Source: Beta vulgaris subsp. vulgaris
Taxonomy: Eukaryota > Streptophyta > Magnoliopsida > Caryophyllales > Amaranthaceae
Length of the DNA stretch: 64,000 bases
NCBI RefSeq assembly: GCF_026745355.1
Contig: NC_079210.1
Coordinates: 10,009,137-10,073,136 of the forward strand
Reading direction: 5' to 3'
Shown: in pieces, positions 11,401 to 23,065 of the stretch
Layout: the number at the start of each line of letters is the position of its first letter
How positions within the stretch are numbered: position 1 is the stretch's first letter
The notes under the pieces: model-generated
Database searches by the model: none
What the model was told of the DNA's origin: nothing
Seen by the model: only the letters and a program-made list of their open reading frames with translations
Position numbers and translations under genes: made by a program

Positions 11401-11474
11401 TCAAATGTGAGTAAGTCATTTATCACTTATTGGCAGGAAGATAAGCATTTGACTAGTGTTGCGAAGATAAGCAT
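8459..11474 (+). pseudogene. Captured gene fragment, left copy (Ulp1-MULE-type N-terminal region)
   Basis: Exon-like blocks separated by GT-AG introns: 8459-8566 (NTDESSASRKHLVV, basic KKKEKD), about 10462-10562, and from 10645 onward. The third block encodes LTKQEIKSISLHVLSDYSHL and RDIREIGFDNLLDIRIKKL, stops at 10849, and is followed in other frames by a segment with SLEDVSLISSYDWCGYVL. This arrangement resembles the N-terminal region of plant proteins carried by Ulp1-protease (Kaonashi-type) MULEs, where 'IGFGSLLDI' and a later 'WCGFV' segment recur. The Ulp1 protease domain itself is absent. Several stops and frame changes mean no functional product is expected. The family call is from memory of motif style, so moderate. 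Confidence 0.5.
8650..9617. mobile_element. Nested inverted-repeat (MULE-like/foldback) element, TACCC family
   Basis: 968 bp inserted in a T-run of the left arm; the right arm keeps the uninterrupted site. The inverted ends extend about 150 bp, from CGGTTTTTTCACCAAATA inward through the palindromic stretch TTAATGACTAACG...CGTTAGTCATTAA. The left end has TACCC at 8666, 8696, 8725 and 8756, a ~30-bp spacing. The interior is C-rich on the left and G-rich on the right, with CCCTAA-like and TTAGGG-like runs. No coding region is credible; the frames are low-complexity Gly/Arg or Pro/His. Confidence 0.8.
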
Positions 11475-11489
11475 TCACGTCTTCTTTGT

Positions 11490-13711
11490 ATGCTTATGCT
11501 TCACAACACTAGTCAAATGCTTATCTTCTTGCCAATAAGTGATAAATGACTTACTCACATTTGAAAAATCAAAATTGCGACACTTGAAGTTGTGAATAAC
11601 AGCAAGAGCCAGAACATACACTCATGCATCCCTGGAGCTTAAATGTGATTTTCTTCTGTCCCAACTCGTTCTTCTTCGTCATTATATTCTGATGACAGTC
11701 CAAGACAGCAGTACAAAAACTACATAACACATATCCACACCAATCGTAACTCGAAATCATAGATACATCTTCTAAACTGTTTGCACAGTTCAAGACATGC
11801 CCTAAATCACCACGTGGACGAAGGAGCTTGGACAAGGAAAAATAACAAACATCTTCTTAAAATCATCCCCACTTTGATACTTTTTAAAGAAATCATCCCA
11901 ATTCTTTTTTACTAATATATGGCTTCTTAGGATCAGAAAGATCAAGCGACCTATGTCAATCCCTCCTATCACTTCCTGCCTCAATCTGACTATCTTTCCT
12001 CTTAAAAACATCATCATCAATCACCTCAACTGCTTTGTCTGATACAGGTGAACCCAACTCATCTCTAATGGTAAACTTATTAAAAATTATTTTCCCATTC
12101 TTCGTCATAAACAACATTCCCAAAGCATTGTAGTTCAACAACTTCAAATAGAGATTCGAACAGAACTTCTTTATCCTTATATTTAGAAAACTACCAAAAT
12201 CAATTTTCCTAATGTCTCTTTGTTGCTGATCATTGAGGTTACTAACAACTTCATGTAAATGAGAATAATCTGACAATACATGTAGACTAATAGACTTAAT
12301 TTCTTGCTCTGTCAATATCCTAAGAAAAGTGAACAAAATAAATCAAAAAAAGACAGAAACAATCATGTCATATAAAAGGAGAATAATGAAAAAACATACG
12401 ATCGATCAAAAGTGTCTTTCTATGCGTCTGGATTAGACATTGCAAATGTAACATTCCCTGGTGATAAATCAGCTTTGTCTTTCTTCTTAGACAATGATTT
12501 CTCACAGCTGAAAGAAATAAAGTTTAATCAAATAAACAATATCAAGACCAAATGAAAGAAAAACAACACAAGCCGAAAGAATAATAAGACTAACTGAAAT
12601 AAAGTAAAACGAAACCTAAATGAAAAAAGAAGCATTAACTGAAAGGAAAAAAGAACCAAATGAAATAAACAAGCAACAAACTGAAACATAAATAAACCAA
12701 ACACCCAAATAAACACACCAACTCAAAACAAATATACCATTACCAAAAAAAAGGTAGTAACATGTAAATACCAAAGAAGCTAAATACTAAACAACTAAAA
12801 TACATAAAAAAATCACATGAATCATTAAATAAACAAATTAAGCAATTCAATAACAATTTGAAAGAATTTACACATCAACTGAAAAAATACAAGAATCAAC
12901 TAAAAGAATACAATAATCAATTGAAAACATCAAAAAATCCAAGAAAAACAAAATCAAAATACCAAATGAATGGTAGAAATGTAAAACAACATCAAAAAGC
13001 ATATGTGAATGATACAAAACAACAATTAAAACACACCAAAAAAAATATGTAAATGAAACAAAGATAGGATCAACTGAAACATAAATATAATAAAATGAAA
13101 AAATACATATCTAAATGAAAAACAACATAAACACTACGAAATTATAAAACAACGATACGAACTGAAAAAACACTTAACTAAATGAAATCAATACAACTAC
13201 TAAATGGCAACAACATCCATTACAATCAAAGCAAATAAATCAAGAAAGTAAACAGACAAAAAAAAAATGAAACAAAAACAACAATAAAAGAAAGAAATAA
13301 AAAAATTAACTAAACAAAATAACTACGAGATATCGAAGCATAACTTGATCATAATCAGCATCTTTCTCTTTCTTCTTCCCAGTGGTATACACAACCAAAT
13401 GTTTTCGTAAATGAAAAGATGCGTCAGTCTTCACCTTCTTCGAGCTCTATTACAGTTACATAAACAACGACATCTAAAAAAACACAACAACACACTAAGA
13501 ATTTGAAAAAAAAAAACAGATCCAACAAAAATCAAAACAAATTATACCTAGAAACTTCATCTCTGATCCTCTTAACCATATTTGCGATGCAATATAAATC
13601 AAATATAAAATTACGAAACAAATATTTAAAAAAAAGCCTGCGCGCGTTAGGTTGGGATCAACCCGTGCGACGGAACCTATTGGGTCAGACGGTCTGACCC
13701 AATAGTTTCAC
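11490..13711 (-). repeat. Right arm of the giant inverted repeat
   Basis: Complement of the left arm without the 8650-9617 insertion. It carries the same gene fragment on the minus strand and A-rich introns with the complement of the CTTTCAGTTG phrases (12860-12930). The right terminus is a palindrome, TATTGGGTCAGACGGTCTGA plus CCCAATA. Confidence 0.85.
11540..13452 (-). pseudogene. Captured gene fragment, right copy
   Basis: This copy is slightly better preserved: the block ending near 11956 stays open for 126 codons (ILTEQEIKSISLHVLSDYS, IRKIDFGSFLNIRIKKF, TIRDELGSPVSDKAVEVIDD). Comparison with the left copy shows that the left copy's stop after NYSAL is a lesion. A second block gives DLGHVLNCANSLEDVSMISS and YDWCGYVL in a shifted frame. 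The upstream exon equivalent (basic KKEKDADYD) is near 13340-13450. It faces the left copy tail to tail, so read-through from either side would give self-complementary RNA. Confidence 0.5.
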
Positions 13712-15658
13712 AAATGTTAATTTATCAAGATTATTAGAAGGAATGAATAACTCAAAGTTTATTAGTGAGGTTAATATATAGATATATTCGGGCAATGTGA
13801 TAAGGAAGTATCCTAAAACGGATTAATATAGTAAAGTTAGAACACCTATTTAGAGTTACTAAAAAGGGGTTAAGATGATTATTTCTCTTAATAGTAGTTA
13901 CTCAATAAAGCTAGTAGTTCAGTAAAGGTAAACTACTCATATGTTAGTTATAAAGTAAGACATTACTCACTTTTTCGTTAATGATTAAGAGTTGAGTTAA
14001 TCAAAGTTAACTTATAAGATATTCAATTTGTTTGACTTCTAAATAAAGGATGTGAGTTGGTTGGAGCTGGGGGAATAGTTCTAAAATAATTGACCAATGT
14101 CAACGAAATGGAGAGTATTGAAGTTAGCTTACCTAGTAATGTATCAAGGATGCGTTTTATAAAGAATTTTCGTTTAATGACTATAGATGGAGTAAAGTAA
14201 TAAAGTCGGATTATCAGATTAGTATTTACTAGTTTATATTAGTGTTTGAGTTCAACTACGTACTAAATATTGTGAAATACCTTAAAGAGGCCTCGAATAT
14301 ATGTTTGAGTAATAATCTAAGGACATGAGTTGGACTTGGCCTATATGATTATGAGTACACTATTGTGAGTGGATTCATCGTTGATTTTGTAATTAGTGTT
14401 AAGCTAATAGTAACTAGTTCACATCAATATTGTCTTAAGAACCTCAAGTTGGGATATGTAAGTTAACTCTCCTTAGTTAATTCTAAGAGAGAGACTTATT
14501 GTACTTGTTAGTGTGTTTGATGACAATTGTTATCACTAGTGAGATAAATGTCGATTGATAACCACGAAGTATAAAAGAGTAGAAACTATTATAAGCGAGA
14601 ATATAAGTTATGCTTTTGTGAATTAGTAAATCTCGTGTATAAAATTATTATGGTTTATAAGTTCTATGACTGAAATTGAGTTGAACCTAGTTGCATAACT
14701 ACACTGAACTTGAAATTCATAAGAAAGTACGATAGCATGTGATTATAGTTTTCTAGAGTGGTCTTTTAGTATGGTTAGTTATGCAACAATTGTCTATAAT
14801 TACTAAAGCTATCGGATGAGTTCCAAGAATGATTGATTGAGTTATGAACGATAATGAAACGAATCTAAAAGGGGAAAGTAGACTCGTCTGAGTCGACGCA
14901 TGAGGTGACATAAACAGTGCCCCATGGACTGTGAACCTTGGGGGCCCCACAGGGAAACCTGCCCATTGCTCTGTGGGGAGATAATCAGGTAATATATCAG
15001 GTAATGTGAAACCTGTGGATGGATGATGAAATCAGTAGAAAAATGAACTCCGGACTAGTCGCGGTTATTGGCCAAAAATAAAGCGAATGGTTGGGTGACG
15101 ACCCCCAGCGTCGGAGTGTAAGCTTTGTCTCTTTCGTCGCGTTCTCTTTCTCTTGGTTAAAAAGAATGTTATAGTAAAGTATGAAAGTTATATCGATAGT
15201 GGATTCCCGATAAGGAATCGTATCGTGGTAAGTTGTTTCGATATTGGATTCCGGATAAGAAATCATATCAGATAAGTTATGAATGTTTATTCAGTACTTG
15301 AATTGAATATTGATATTGGTTTCTTGATAAGGAAGCATATCATGGTAAGTTATACTGATGTTAGATTCCTGATAAGGAATCGTGTCGTTATTGGATTCCC
15401 AATAAGAAATCGCTTTGGCTAAAGTTGTTATGTTATTTATTGCCTGATAAGTGGTTGTGTCTGACATTATAAGGGAATGATTGATTGAGTACGAAAGCAT
15501 AAGTTTGAATTTCTGATAAGAAATCAAATAAAGGAGATAAAGTATATTGCTTGTATCAAAGTTGGTGACCTCAAATTCCTACTATGGAATCGTGATAACT
15601 TGAAAGGTTGATTAAATGAGAATAGATGAAACATGTTATTGTTGGAAGTCACCTTATC
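13712..15658 (+). other. Probable chromovirus LTR remnant with hairpin-like repeats
   Basis: No coding region. The style (GGGGCCCCACAGGGAAACC, GTCGGAGTGTAAGC) matches bodies of long plant Ty3/gypsy LTRs. From 15185 to 15535 a phrase like GGATTCCCGATAAGGAATC recurs about seven times, each able to fold on itself. Together with 19708-20470 it may be one LTR split by the hAT element. Confidence 0.4.
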
Positions 15659-16050
15659 GTCGTATGTAGGGATGGCAACGGGCCAGATCTGGACCGCATC
15701 TTGATGGTACAGATCCAGATTCGTTTTATGAGCCTAGACCCAGATCTGCGGGATTTGGTACGGATCTTAAAAAACAAGATCCAGATCCAGATCCTGTGGA
15801 TCCGCGGATCTATGGATCCGGATCTCATTGGTTTTTCGGGAAATAAACTTGTACAATAGCCCAAAATTCTATTACTATATAATATAACTATTAAAACATT
15901 CATCAACAAATATCAAAGTAATAATAAGAGTTAAAACTAATGGAATTTAACTAACTATTACATCAATTAAAACATCCCGAACATCTTGTGCTGCATAAAT
16001 GATAATTTTACTTCCAACATAGGAAAATCTAATGCAAAGTCTTCAACACC

Positions 16051-18513
16051 TTAATGGTAGTATTCCATATCACTATCACTTTCAACATCATCAACATCCT
16101 AAAAAAATTTAGAAAGAAAGATAGTGAAAATATATAAAAATATATACACTTTTATATTATTAAAGTACGAAGAAAATATTGTAAAATCACTTACCATATC
16201 AATAAATTTAACTAAGTCTCCATCTTCTTCGGAATCTTCGGTAACGGTGGAACAAGCATAAGTGCCTTCCATAGCACCTAAGTTTAAGCAAAACAATAAT
16301 TAAATTATAACATATGAGAATTAAAAAAATAAAGGTGAACTTAAATTAGATAAGTAGTTATACATTTGACATCATCAATCATCCAATTCTGCAAACACAT
16401 CAATGCCTCCACGGTTTGAGAGTGAAGTCTGGAATGGTGAGAACTAATCACTCTTCCACCCATACTAAATGCACTTTCGGAAGCCACGGAAAAAACGGGA
16501 ATAGCAAGAATGTCCTTGGCAATTTTTTGCATCATTCTTGGGTATGGGATCATCCTCCAAATAATGATCCACATCACCTCTCACATTCACCTTTCTTTTT
16601 TTTTGTCCTCTTAGCTTGAGCATACTCATCCTCTTCATCATCACAAATCTCAACATTAGCTCGCTTTCCCACCCCTTTTGATAGTGGTTCATGGCCTTTG
16701 CTACTTTCATTTCTTCTTTGATATTCAACTACAAAAGGTTATCAAGATTCCTTCTAACATTTCTCAATTCAAATTCGGCACCGTCTTCATACAATCTCCT
16801 AAAATAATACTCCACACAATCCATTTTATTTCTCGGATCCAAGATGGTAGCAATGGCCAAAATTCCACTAATATGGTTCCAATATTCATCGAACTTTTCA
16901 ATCATATTCTTAGCCATCATCTTAATAGTTTCAACATCACTTTTGACCCAACGCCTCAAAGCAAGTTTAATTTCACACACTTTTCGGAAAAACCTTAGTA
17001 GCCTTGTAGAAAATTTCCAACTTCTCACAAACAAGATCAGCCAACCTCCAATCATTTTCACAAGGAATAACAAACTTGAGCTTCTTATTTAAACGTTTCA
17101 ACTTAGTAAAAACATCCTTAAAGGGTAAAGCAGTTTGAAGCGTCAAGTAAGTAGAATTCCACCTAGTTTTACAATCAAGAACCACCCTTTTAGGTTTAGA
17201 AACATTCAAAACGCGACATGCTTCGTCAAAATTTTCTATTCTTTTAGGTGTAGACATCCAAAATGCAATGCAATCTCGCACTTTTTCAATAGCAGAATCA
17301 ATCACTTCTAAACCATCTTTCACAATTAAGTTTAAAATATGAGCACTACACCTCAAATGCAAAAAATCTCCACCTAATACCAAGAAACTACTCTCCAAAT
17401 TCTCCAACACAATATTCATCATGGCATCATTAGTACTACAATTATCAACAACCACAAATGAAATTTTTTTTTCTAATGAATATTAGGACAAACAATTCAT
17501 CAATATCTTTGCAAGAACTCCTTTTATATGTGGACATGGCACAAAACAAAACCTAAATAAATATAGCTTCACATAAATATATATACATGTTACTAACAAA
17601 TAGAAAATAAAAACATATCATTTATTACAGTAACATATAAGTATTAAAAGTGTTGCCGGACAAAATAAATATTTGACATAAAAATAAAATATAAAATAAT
17701 TCTAGATAAATATAAATAATAAGATCATCACCTTAAAGTTCGATTGTGTAAAACCCATTGTTGATCTATGAAGTGCGATGTCACGACCATGTACCCTTTT
17801 TTTTTATTCGAGGCGGTCTACATATCGGTGGTTATTGTAATTCTACCATCATTGTGTGCTAACAAGGCCTTGAGAGAAGTCCTATCTTCATTATACATCC
17901 TCATGATATCACTCCTCAAAGTGTTTCTCGAAATCATCTTGAAAGAAGAATTAAGACTCTTCACAAACCTCCTAAATCCAATGTGGTCCACAATAGATAA
18001 AGGGTACTCATGTATCACTACGATACTTACCAATTCCTTCCTTGAATTATCTTGATCAAATTTTTTATCCTTTTCCTTCTCCTTAAGTTCCAAGGTTGTA
18101 GATCCATCAATTTCGATTTTCACCTTTAATTGTGTTTGACCAACCCCAAGTTTCAAGTGCTTTCCCGGACAAACCTTTCTTGCATGTTTAAGAAGATGTA
18201 AAGTTCCATTGGCCCCGTTGTAAGAGAGAAGGGAGGGACAATATTTGCACTTTGCCTTTAAAACACCCTTAATAACAACCCTATCAAAAAATCCCCAAGC
18301 TTCGGAAGTCAATTTCTTACCATGTTTACAACTAGTCAACTCACTTGGCATTTTTCCTTTATTAGAAGTATGTGTGGTATGATCATCTTCAAGGTCAATA
18401 AAGCCTTCGGAATCCACTTCCACAACATTGTCCTCATTAAATACTGGAAGTTCCGAAGCTACATGATTATCTTCCACAACATTTGCATTAATATTAGATT
18501 GTGCTCCTTCCAT
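16051..18513 (-). pseudogene. hAT transposase, decayed, several exons
   Basis: Start MEGAQSNINANVV at 18513. A BED zinc finger (CKYC...HLLKHARKVC) is followed by the hAT core (SSFKMISRNTLRSDI, CSAHILNLIVKDGL, RWNSTYLTLQTAL) and the C-terminal hATC dimerisation segment (IPVFSVASESAFSMGGRVI). The last small exons can be followed through GT-AG joins: 16195-16277 (acidic TEDSEEDGD) and 16051-16098 ending EYYH stop. Damage: a stop replaces the expected Trp after ITITTDM (about 17817), another stop lies near 17480, and a frameshift lies near 16985. Hence probably non-functional, although the termini look intact and could be moved by a related enzyme. Confidence 0.85.
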
Positions 18514-19558
18514 TTACTACAAACAAAGGAGAAAAATAGTTATAAATTGACAAGATGAAAACTCATATTTTTACAATAGAAAAAAATAGGAATCAAATAT
18601 AATAGAGCAGATTGACAGAAACTTACAGTAGCATGCTAGCTAATATAAGAAACTACTCTCCAAATTAGACTTCTTGTACTATACAATTTAACTGCACAAA
18701 AAAAATGAATGGAGTTCTTCTAATATGATATTAAACTAATATTTTTTCACTACAACAACTCAACAAGTTAGTCTACTAATCTACTCCTATACACAATACA
18801 ACAAAACAGATCAAAACAAGAACAAAAAGAAAGTAAACTGACAGCTTACTCCTAGTCTACTACATGTATGATACTTTAAGATTATCCATACTCGCAAAGT
18901 GATAATGTTGAAACTATACATTATGATATCTATACATGATGTATCACTACCAAATTATTAATGTAGTCTGCAAGTCTGAGTTCTACTGCAAGTGTGAGTC
19001 CTACTGCAAGGTGTCTACTCCTATCTAGTGGCTACTCCTAGTCTCCTACTGTCCTACACACAATAGCACATAACGAATCAAAACAAAACTGAACTCTCTC
19101 ATCTCATCTCGCCTACAAACTATAGACGACATCACGGATTCACGCCATATATACTCCCCAAAAAAAAATTAAAATACAATGAATAACTAAAATAATTGAA
19201 TGCAATTCAAAATTTAATCACCATAAACAAAACCCACACACAATAATAAAATCTGCACTTATCAAAAAGCAATTGAATTATGCAAGGTTGGCTGTAATAT
19301 TATACCTTCGGCTGCAAGTGAACTGCCGTTGAGGAGGAGGCTAAGTCCGATCAGGTGGAGCCGTGGAGGCGTGGAGAAGCAGAGAGGTGGTTGCCTATCA
19401 ATACTTACTGGTTAACGTAGAGGGGGCAAGGAAAACTTATTGTATTAGGGTTAAAACTTTAAAAGCATATTACTGTATTAGGGAGTAATGGGTTAACGCT
19501 AACTGTCATTAGTAATTACTAAGTTAAACCAGAATTTTTTTTTCTAAAAAAAAAAGGA
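18514..19558. other. hAT 5' non-coding region
   Basis: AT-rich sequence upstream of the transposase start, with no open frame. It should contain the transposase promoter and leader introns; no clear TATA assignment was made. Confidence 0.4.
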
Positions 19559-19707
19559 TCTTCGGGTCAGATCCGCTTTTGAAAGGGTAGATCCGGATCC
19601 GACCCGGATCCTATGGGTCCATTTTTTTCGATCCAGATCCTTAAAAACGGATCTGGATCCGCGGATCTGGAGCGGGTCCAAGATCCACTGCCATCTCTAA
19701 TCGTATG

Positions 19708-20470
19708 TGATTGGTGATGTATTGTGAAACGAGGAATTGGATAGAAATATAACATGTATGTTCAACAAGATTATTGCTGCTAAGCATGCTTTGATGGATG
19801 TGATTGTTGAACTTATGTTGATTGTGTGAGAGTCGTTTTCAAGTAAAAGCCACCAAAGCATGTGTTAATCACTTTACGGATTTAGTACTCAGCTTTGCTG
19901 ATGTGTGTACGTTCTTTTGTCATTTCTATGGCATGTCACTTGGTGGATGGCAGTCTCCCTAAAAGTTTCAGGTTGAAGCCGTAAGTTAACCTTTTGCAAG
20001 TTGATGCAAGAACGAGCTGGAATAGTGTTATAGATGTTATTGAAGTGAGGACGTTCGACCTTGTAATAGATGGTAATTAAATTAGATATGACATAATTCT
20101 GCATTTAAGAATTGCTAGCTAGTGCTCCTGATTCTCTGTTGGTTATTGCTCCACGAAAGCGTTGAGGTTGTTGAGCATGGAGTATTTTGTTTTTTGATAT
20201 TGCAAACAGGTTTAAATTATTTCTCGCTTTAGCGTTGTCCTATTTTCAAAGGGAACACTGTCGGATTTTCTGTAGAAATTTACGAGAATAGATTCAGAGA
20301 ATCAGGGCGTAGTTGTAATAGTAAATTAATTTGAATAGAGTTTGGAATTGACTTTCACACTCTCCGATGTAGTTTGGTGAGTGTGATGGTAATAGTCTGG
20401 GTTATCTTGACTGGAGTCTTTTTCGCTGTGCTTAATCCTTTATAAGCTGGTCGGGGAAACTCGGGCTGTT
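19708..20470 (+). repeat. 3' end of a chromovirus-type LTR
   Basis: The sequence ends GGGCTGTTACA, the usual end of Tekay-type LTRs, after a GGTCGGGGAAACTC segment. It continues the sequence interrupted by the hAT element. No primer-binding site follows immediately, so the junction with 20471 may itself be rearranged. Confidence 0.45.
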
Positions 20471-21061
20471 ACAATTGGGTTTATCATTGTTTGCAATAAA
20501 GATTGGCAATTGTTCTTGTAGAATGATTTATTAGTTTATATTGTTATTAGATTTACACACTTTGTTCTTGTAGTTCAAAGGGTGATGTTATGCAATGGTA
20601 TTTCATGATTTGTGATTGAAAAGTTGAATAATTTATGCTTTGCTTAGATAGGTTATGTCACCTAATCGATCACAACACTATTTCGTTTTAAGTATTCCTG
20701 GCTTGTAGTTAGGGAGCTTGATAAACCAATTAATTCTCATTCAAATAAGACTATTAGTCTTATTATTAGTGGTGGATTCGACTGTCCTAGATTTCACGTT
20801 ATTGTCTGTTTCCTTTTTCACTTTTTGTTGCCAAGTTATATAGCTTATTACTTATTTCAGATTAGTTTAATTAATTTACAAACAAATCATTATATCACTA
20901 TTTAGGATAAAATTAGTAGACATTATATTTACTATTACTCAACTGTTCCCTGTGGATACGATACCCTATTATGTATCACTTACTACTAAGTCTTGTACAC
21001 TTGTAAGAATAGGGTTTTATAACTTGTTTAAAATCACTATCACGTCCTGATCCTGCTGGAG
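20471..21061. other. Non-coding sequence before gag remnant
   Basis: AT-rich. It includes CTGTGGATACGATACCCTA near 20952, a phrase common just before coding regions of plant gypsy elements. No gene seen. Confidence 0.35.
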
Positions 21062-23064
21062 ACATGTTTGAGAGACTAGTTAAGATTAAACCGTCGTACT
21101 TTAAGGGGTAAGCTGATCCTACCTTCTTAAAGAGTTGGATTAGGGTGTTTGAAAAGATTTTCGGGGCTGTGAATTGTCCTGAGGGTATGAAAGTAAGTCA
21201 AGGATCTGAAAGATGAGGCTGACTTATGTTGGAAAGAGAATGAGACTAGACTTAGTGTTGTGGAAGAGTTTAGTTGGGAATCCTTTATTGCTGCATAGAG
21301 AGTGAAGTTTTACCCTGCATTTATGAGAAAGCAAAAAGGCTCAGGAGTTCATAAACCTTAGGATGAGGAGTATGACTATCTCTGGGCATTATAGCAAGCT
21401 CATAACATTGTCTAGGTTTGCACCGCCTGAGATAGTAGCTACTGAGGAGTTAAAGGCTCAGTGATTTGATAAAGGTTTGATTGAGGAAATTCAATTGGGG
21501 TTAGTAGATTTCGAAGTATGTTGCCTATTAGTATACTTACTAGGGAGATCATAAGGTGTACCAAGTTGTTTAGAAATTTACCTTTGAAGATAGGATACTG
21601 TGTATTTCCATCTGACTTAATAGAATTCAATTTGGGAGACTTGGATGTGATTCTTGGGATGAACCGGTTAAGTCTTTACAAGGCTAACATCGACTGTGAG
21701 ATTCAGAATGTAGTGTTGAGAAACCGTTTGGGAAAATTGACCTCCTATAGATGTTTTGCGAAACCTAAGAAGTTTGGAGTTCTCTCTGCTATGCAAGTGA
21801 GAAAGTTGATGAAAAGGGGTGCGAATTATTCTTCTGCAGTGTGCAGGATGTGAGTAAGGAAGTTCGAGTGAAGCTTGAGGATGTTCCAATTGTGAACGAG
21901 TTTATGGATGTGTTTCCAAGTGAGATTTCAGGTATGCCACCTGTGAGAGCTGTTGAGTTCACCATAGACTTAGTTCTAGGAACTGCACCTATATCTAAGG
22001 CACCCTATAGAATGGCACCTCCTGAGATGAGTGAGCTGAAGATGCAATTGCAAGAACTACTGGATAAAGGGTATATTAGGCCTAGTGCATCACCTTGGGG
22101 AGCTCCTATGTTGTTTGTGAAGAAAAAGGATGGAGCATGAGCTGTGTATTGATTATAGGGAACTGAACAATGTAACCATCAAGAACAAGTATCCCTTGCC
22201 TAGAATAGATGACCTATTCGATCAATTGAATGGAGAGAGTGTGTTCTAGAAGATTGACTTGCGTTCACGATATCACCAATTGTGGGTAGCTGATAAGGAT
22301 GTACCTAAGATTGCCATTTGGGTTAACCAATGCTCCTGCTATATTTATGTACTTTATGAATAGGATCTTCCATGAGTATCTAGATAAGTTTGTGGTGGTT
22401 TTCATTGATGACATATTGATATATTCGAGGAACAAGGTTGAGCATGATGAGCACTTGAGGATCATTTTGACGCTTAGGAAAAACCAGTTGTATGCCAAGT
22501 TCTTTAAGTGTGACATCCGTTTGGAGAATGTAGCGTTTTTAGGTCACTATATGTCTAAGGAAGGAGTCTCTGCAGATCCTGCTAATATCCAAGCTATGAG
22601 TGAGTTGCCAACTCCAAAGAACGAGTCAGATATCAAAAGTTTCCTAGGTCTAGCTGGCTATTATAGGAGATTTGTGAGACATTTCTCGAAGATAGCGAGG
22701 CCTATGACTAACTTGATGAAAAAGGAGTTGAAATTTGAGTGGAGTGAAATGTGTGAAGAAGCCTTTCAGATTTTGAAAGAACGTTTACCCTCTACACCTG
22801 TTTTGACCTTGCCTGATGGGAATGAGGGATTTGAGGTATATAATGATGCTTCGAAGAATGGTTTGGGGTGTGTGCTATAGCAGAATGGGAAGGTAATTGC
22901 GTATGCGCTGCGTTAATTGAAACCTTATGAAGCTAATTACCCTACCCATGATCTAGAGTTAGCTGGCATAGTGTTTGCAATGAAAATTTAGAGTCATTAC
23001 CTCTATGGAGAAACTTTTAAGATATTTACAGACCATAAGAGCTTGAAGTACATTTTTCACCGTC
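21062..23064 (+). pseudogene. Tekay-type chromovirus gag-pol remnant
   Basis: Capsid-like gag is recognisable across frames (SWIRVFEKIFGAVNC, ADLCWKENETRLSV-like, SGHYSKLITLSRFAP). The zinc knuckle and the catalytic half of the protease are missing: gag joins near 21510 directly to the protease C-terminal half (LGDLDVILGMNRLSLYKANI). Reverse transcriptase follows ([42 protein letters not shown]), with a break near 22136 and a stop in place of Ser near 22249. RNase H begins at [15 protein letters not shown] and ends abruptly at [12 protein letters not shown]. Integrase and chromodomain are lost. It is a degraded, truncated copy, likely of the same lineage as the element at 55.8 kb. Confidence 0.85.
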
Positions 23065-23065
23065 A

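Larger units (their letters stand above)
8188..11474 (+). repeat. Left arm of the giant inverted repeat
   Basis: Contains an exon-intron gene fragment on the plus strand and a 968-bp nested inverted-repeat element at 8650-9617. Introns between the fragments are T-rich and contain repeated CTTTCAGTTG phrases around 10005-10085. It pairs with the right arm almost end to end. Confidence 0.85.
8188..13711. mobile_element. Mutator-like element forming a giant inverted duplication
   Basis: Left end GTGAAATTATTGGGTCAGAC and right end, as complement, GTGAAACTATTGGGTCAGAC. From both ends the sequence runs inward as two near-complementary arms that meet at a 15-base loop (11475-11489). The arms are 8188-11474 (about 2.3 kb after removing a nested insertion) and 11490-13711 (2.2 kb). 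Each end carries a 26-30-base palindrome, also found on the elements at 31931 and 40566, both of which have a 9-bp or near-9-bp target duplication; this supports assignment to the Mutator superfamily. A clean target duplication is not visible here (tataaataa versus aaatgttaa). There is no transposase. Confidence 0.82.
15659..19707 (-). mobile_element. hAT transposon with 8-bp target duplication
   Basis: The element is 15667-19699 (4033 bp). Ends are TAGGGATGGCA at the left and, as complement, TAGAGATGGCA at the right. It is flanked by GTCGTATG and ATCGTATG, an 8-bp duplication with one change, as expected for hAT. Both subterminal ~150 bp are packed with GGATCC/AGATCC motifs. A decayed transposase lies on the minus strand. 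Confidence 0.92.

Noticed and set aside
11077..11538. 153-codon frame running through the hairpin loop
   Set aside because: Its last ~25 codons are read through the 15-base loop into the complementary arm, so the full frame is not a natural protein; only the first part is the captured gene fragment.
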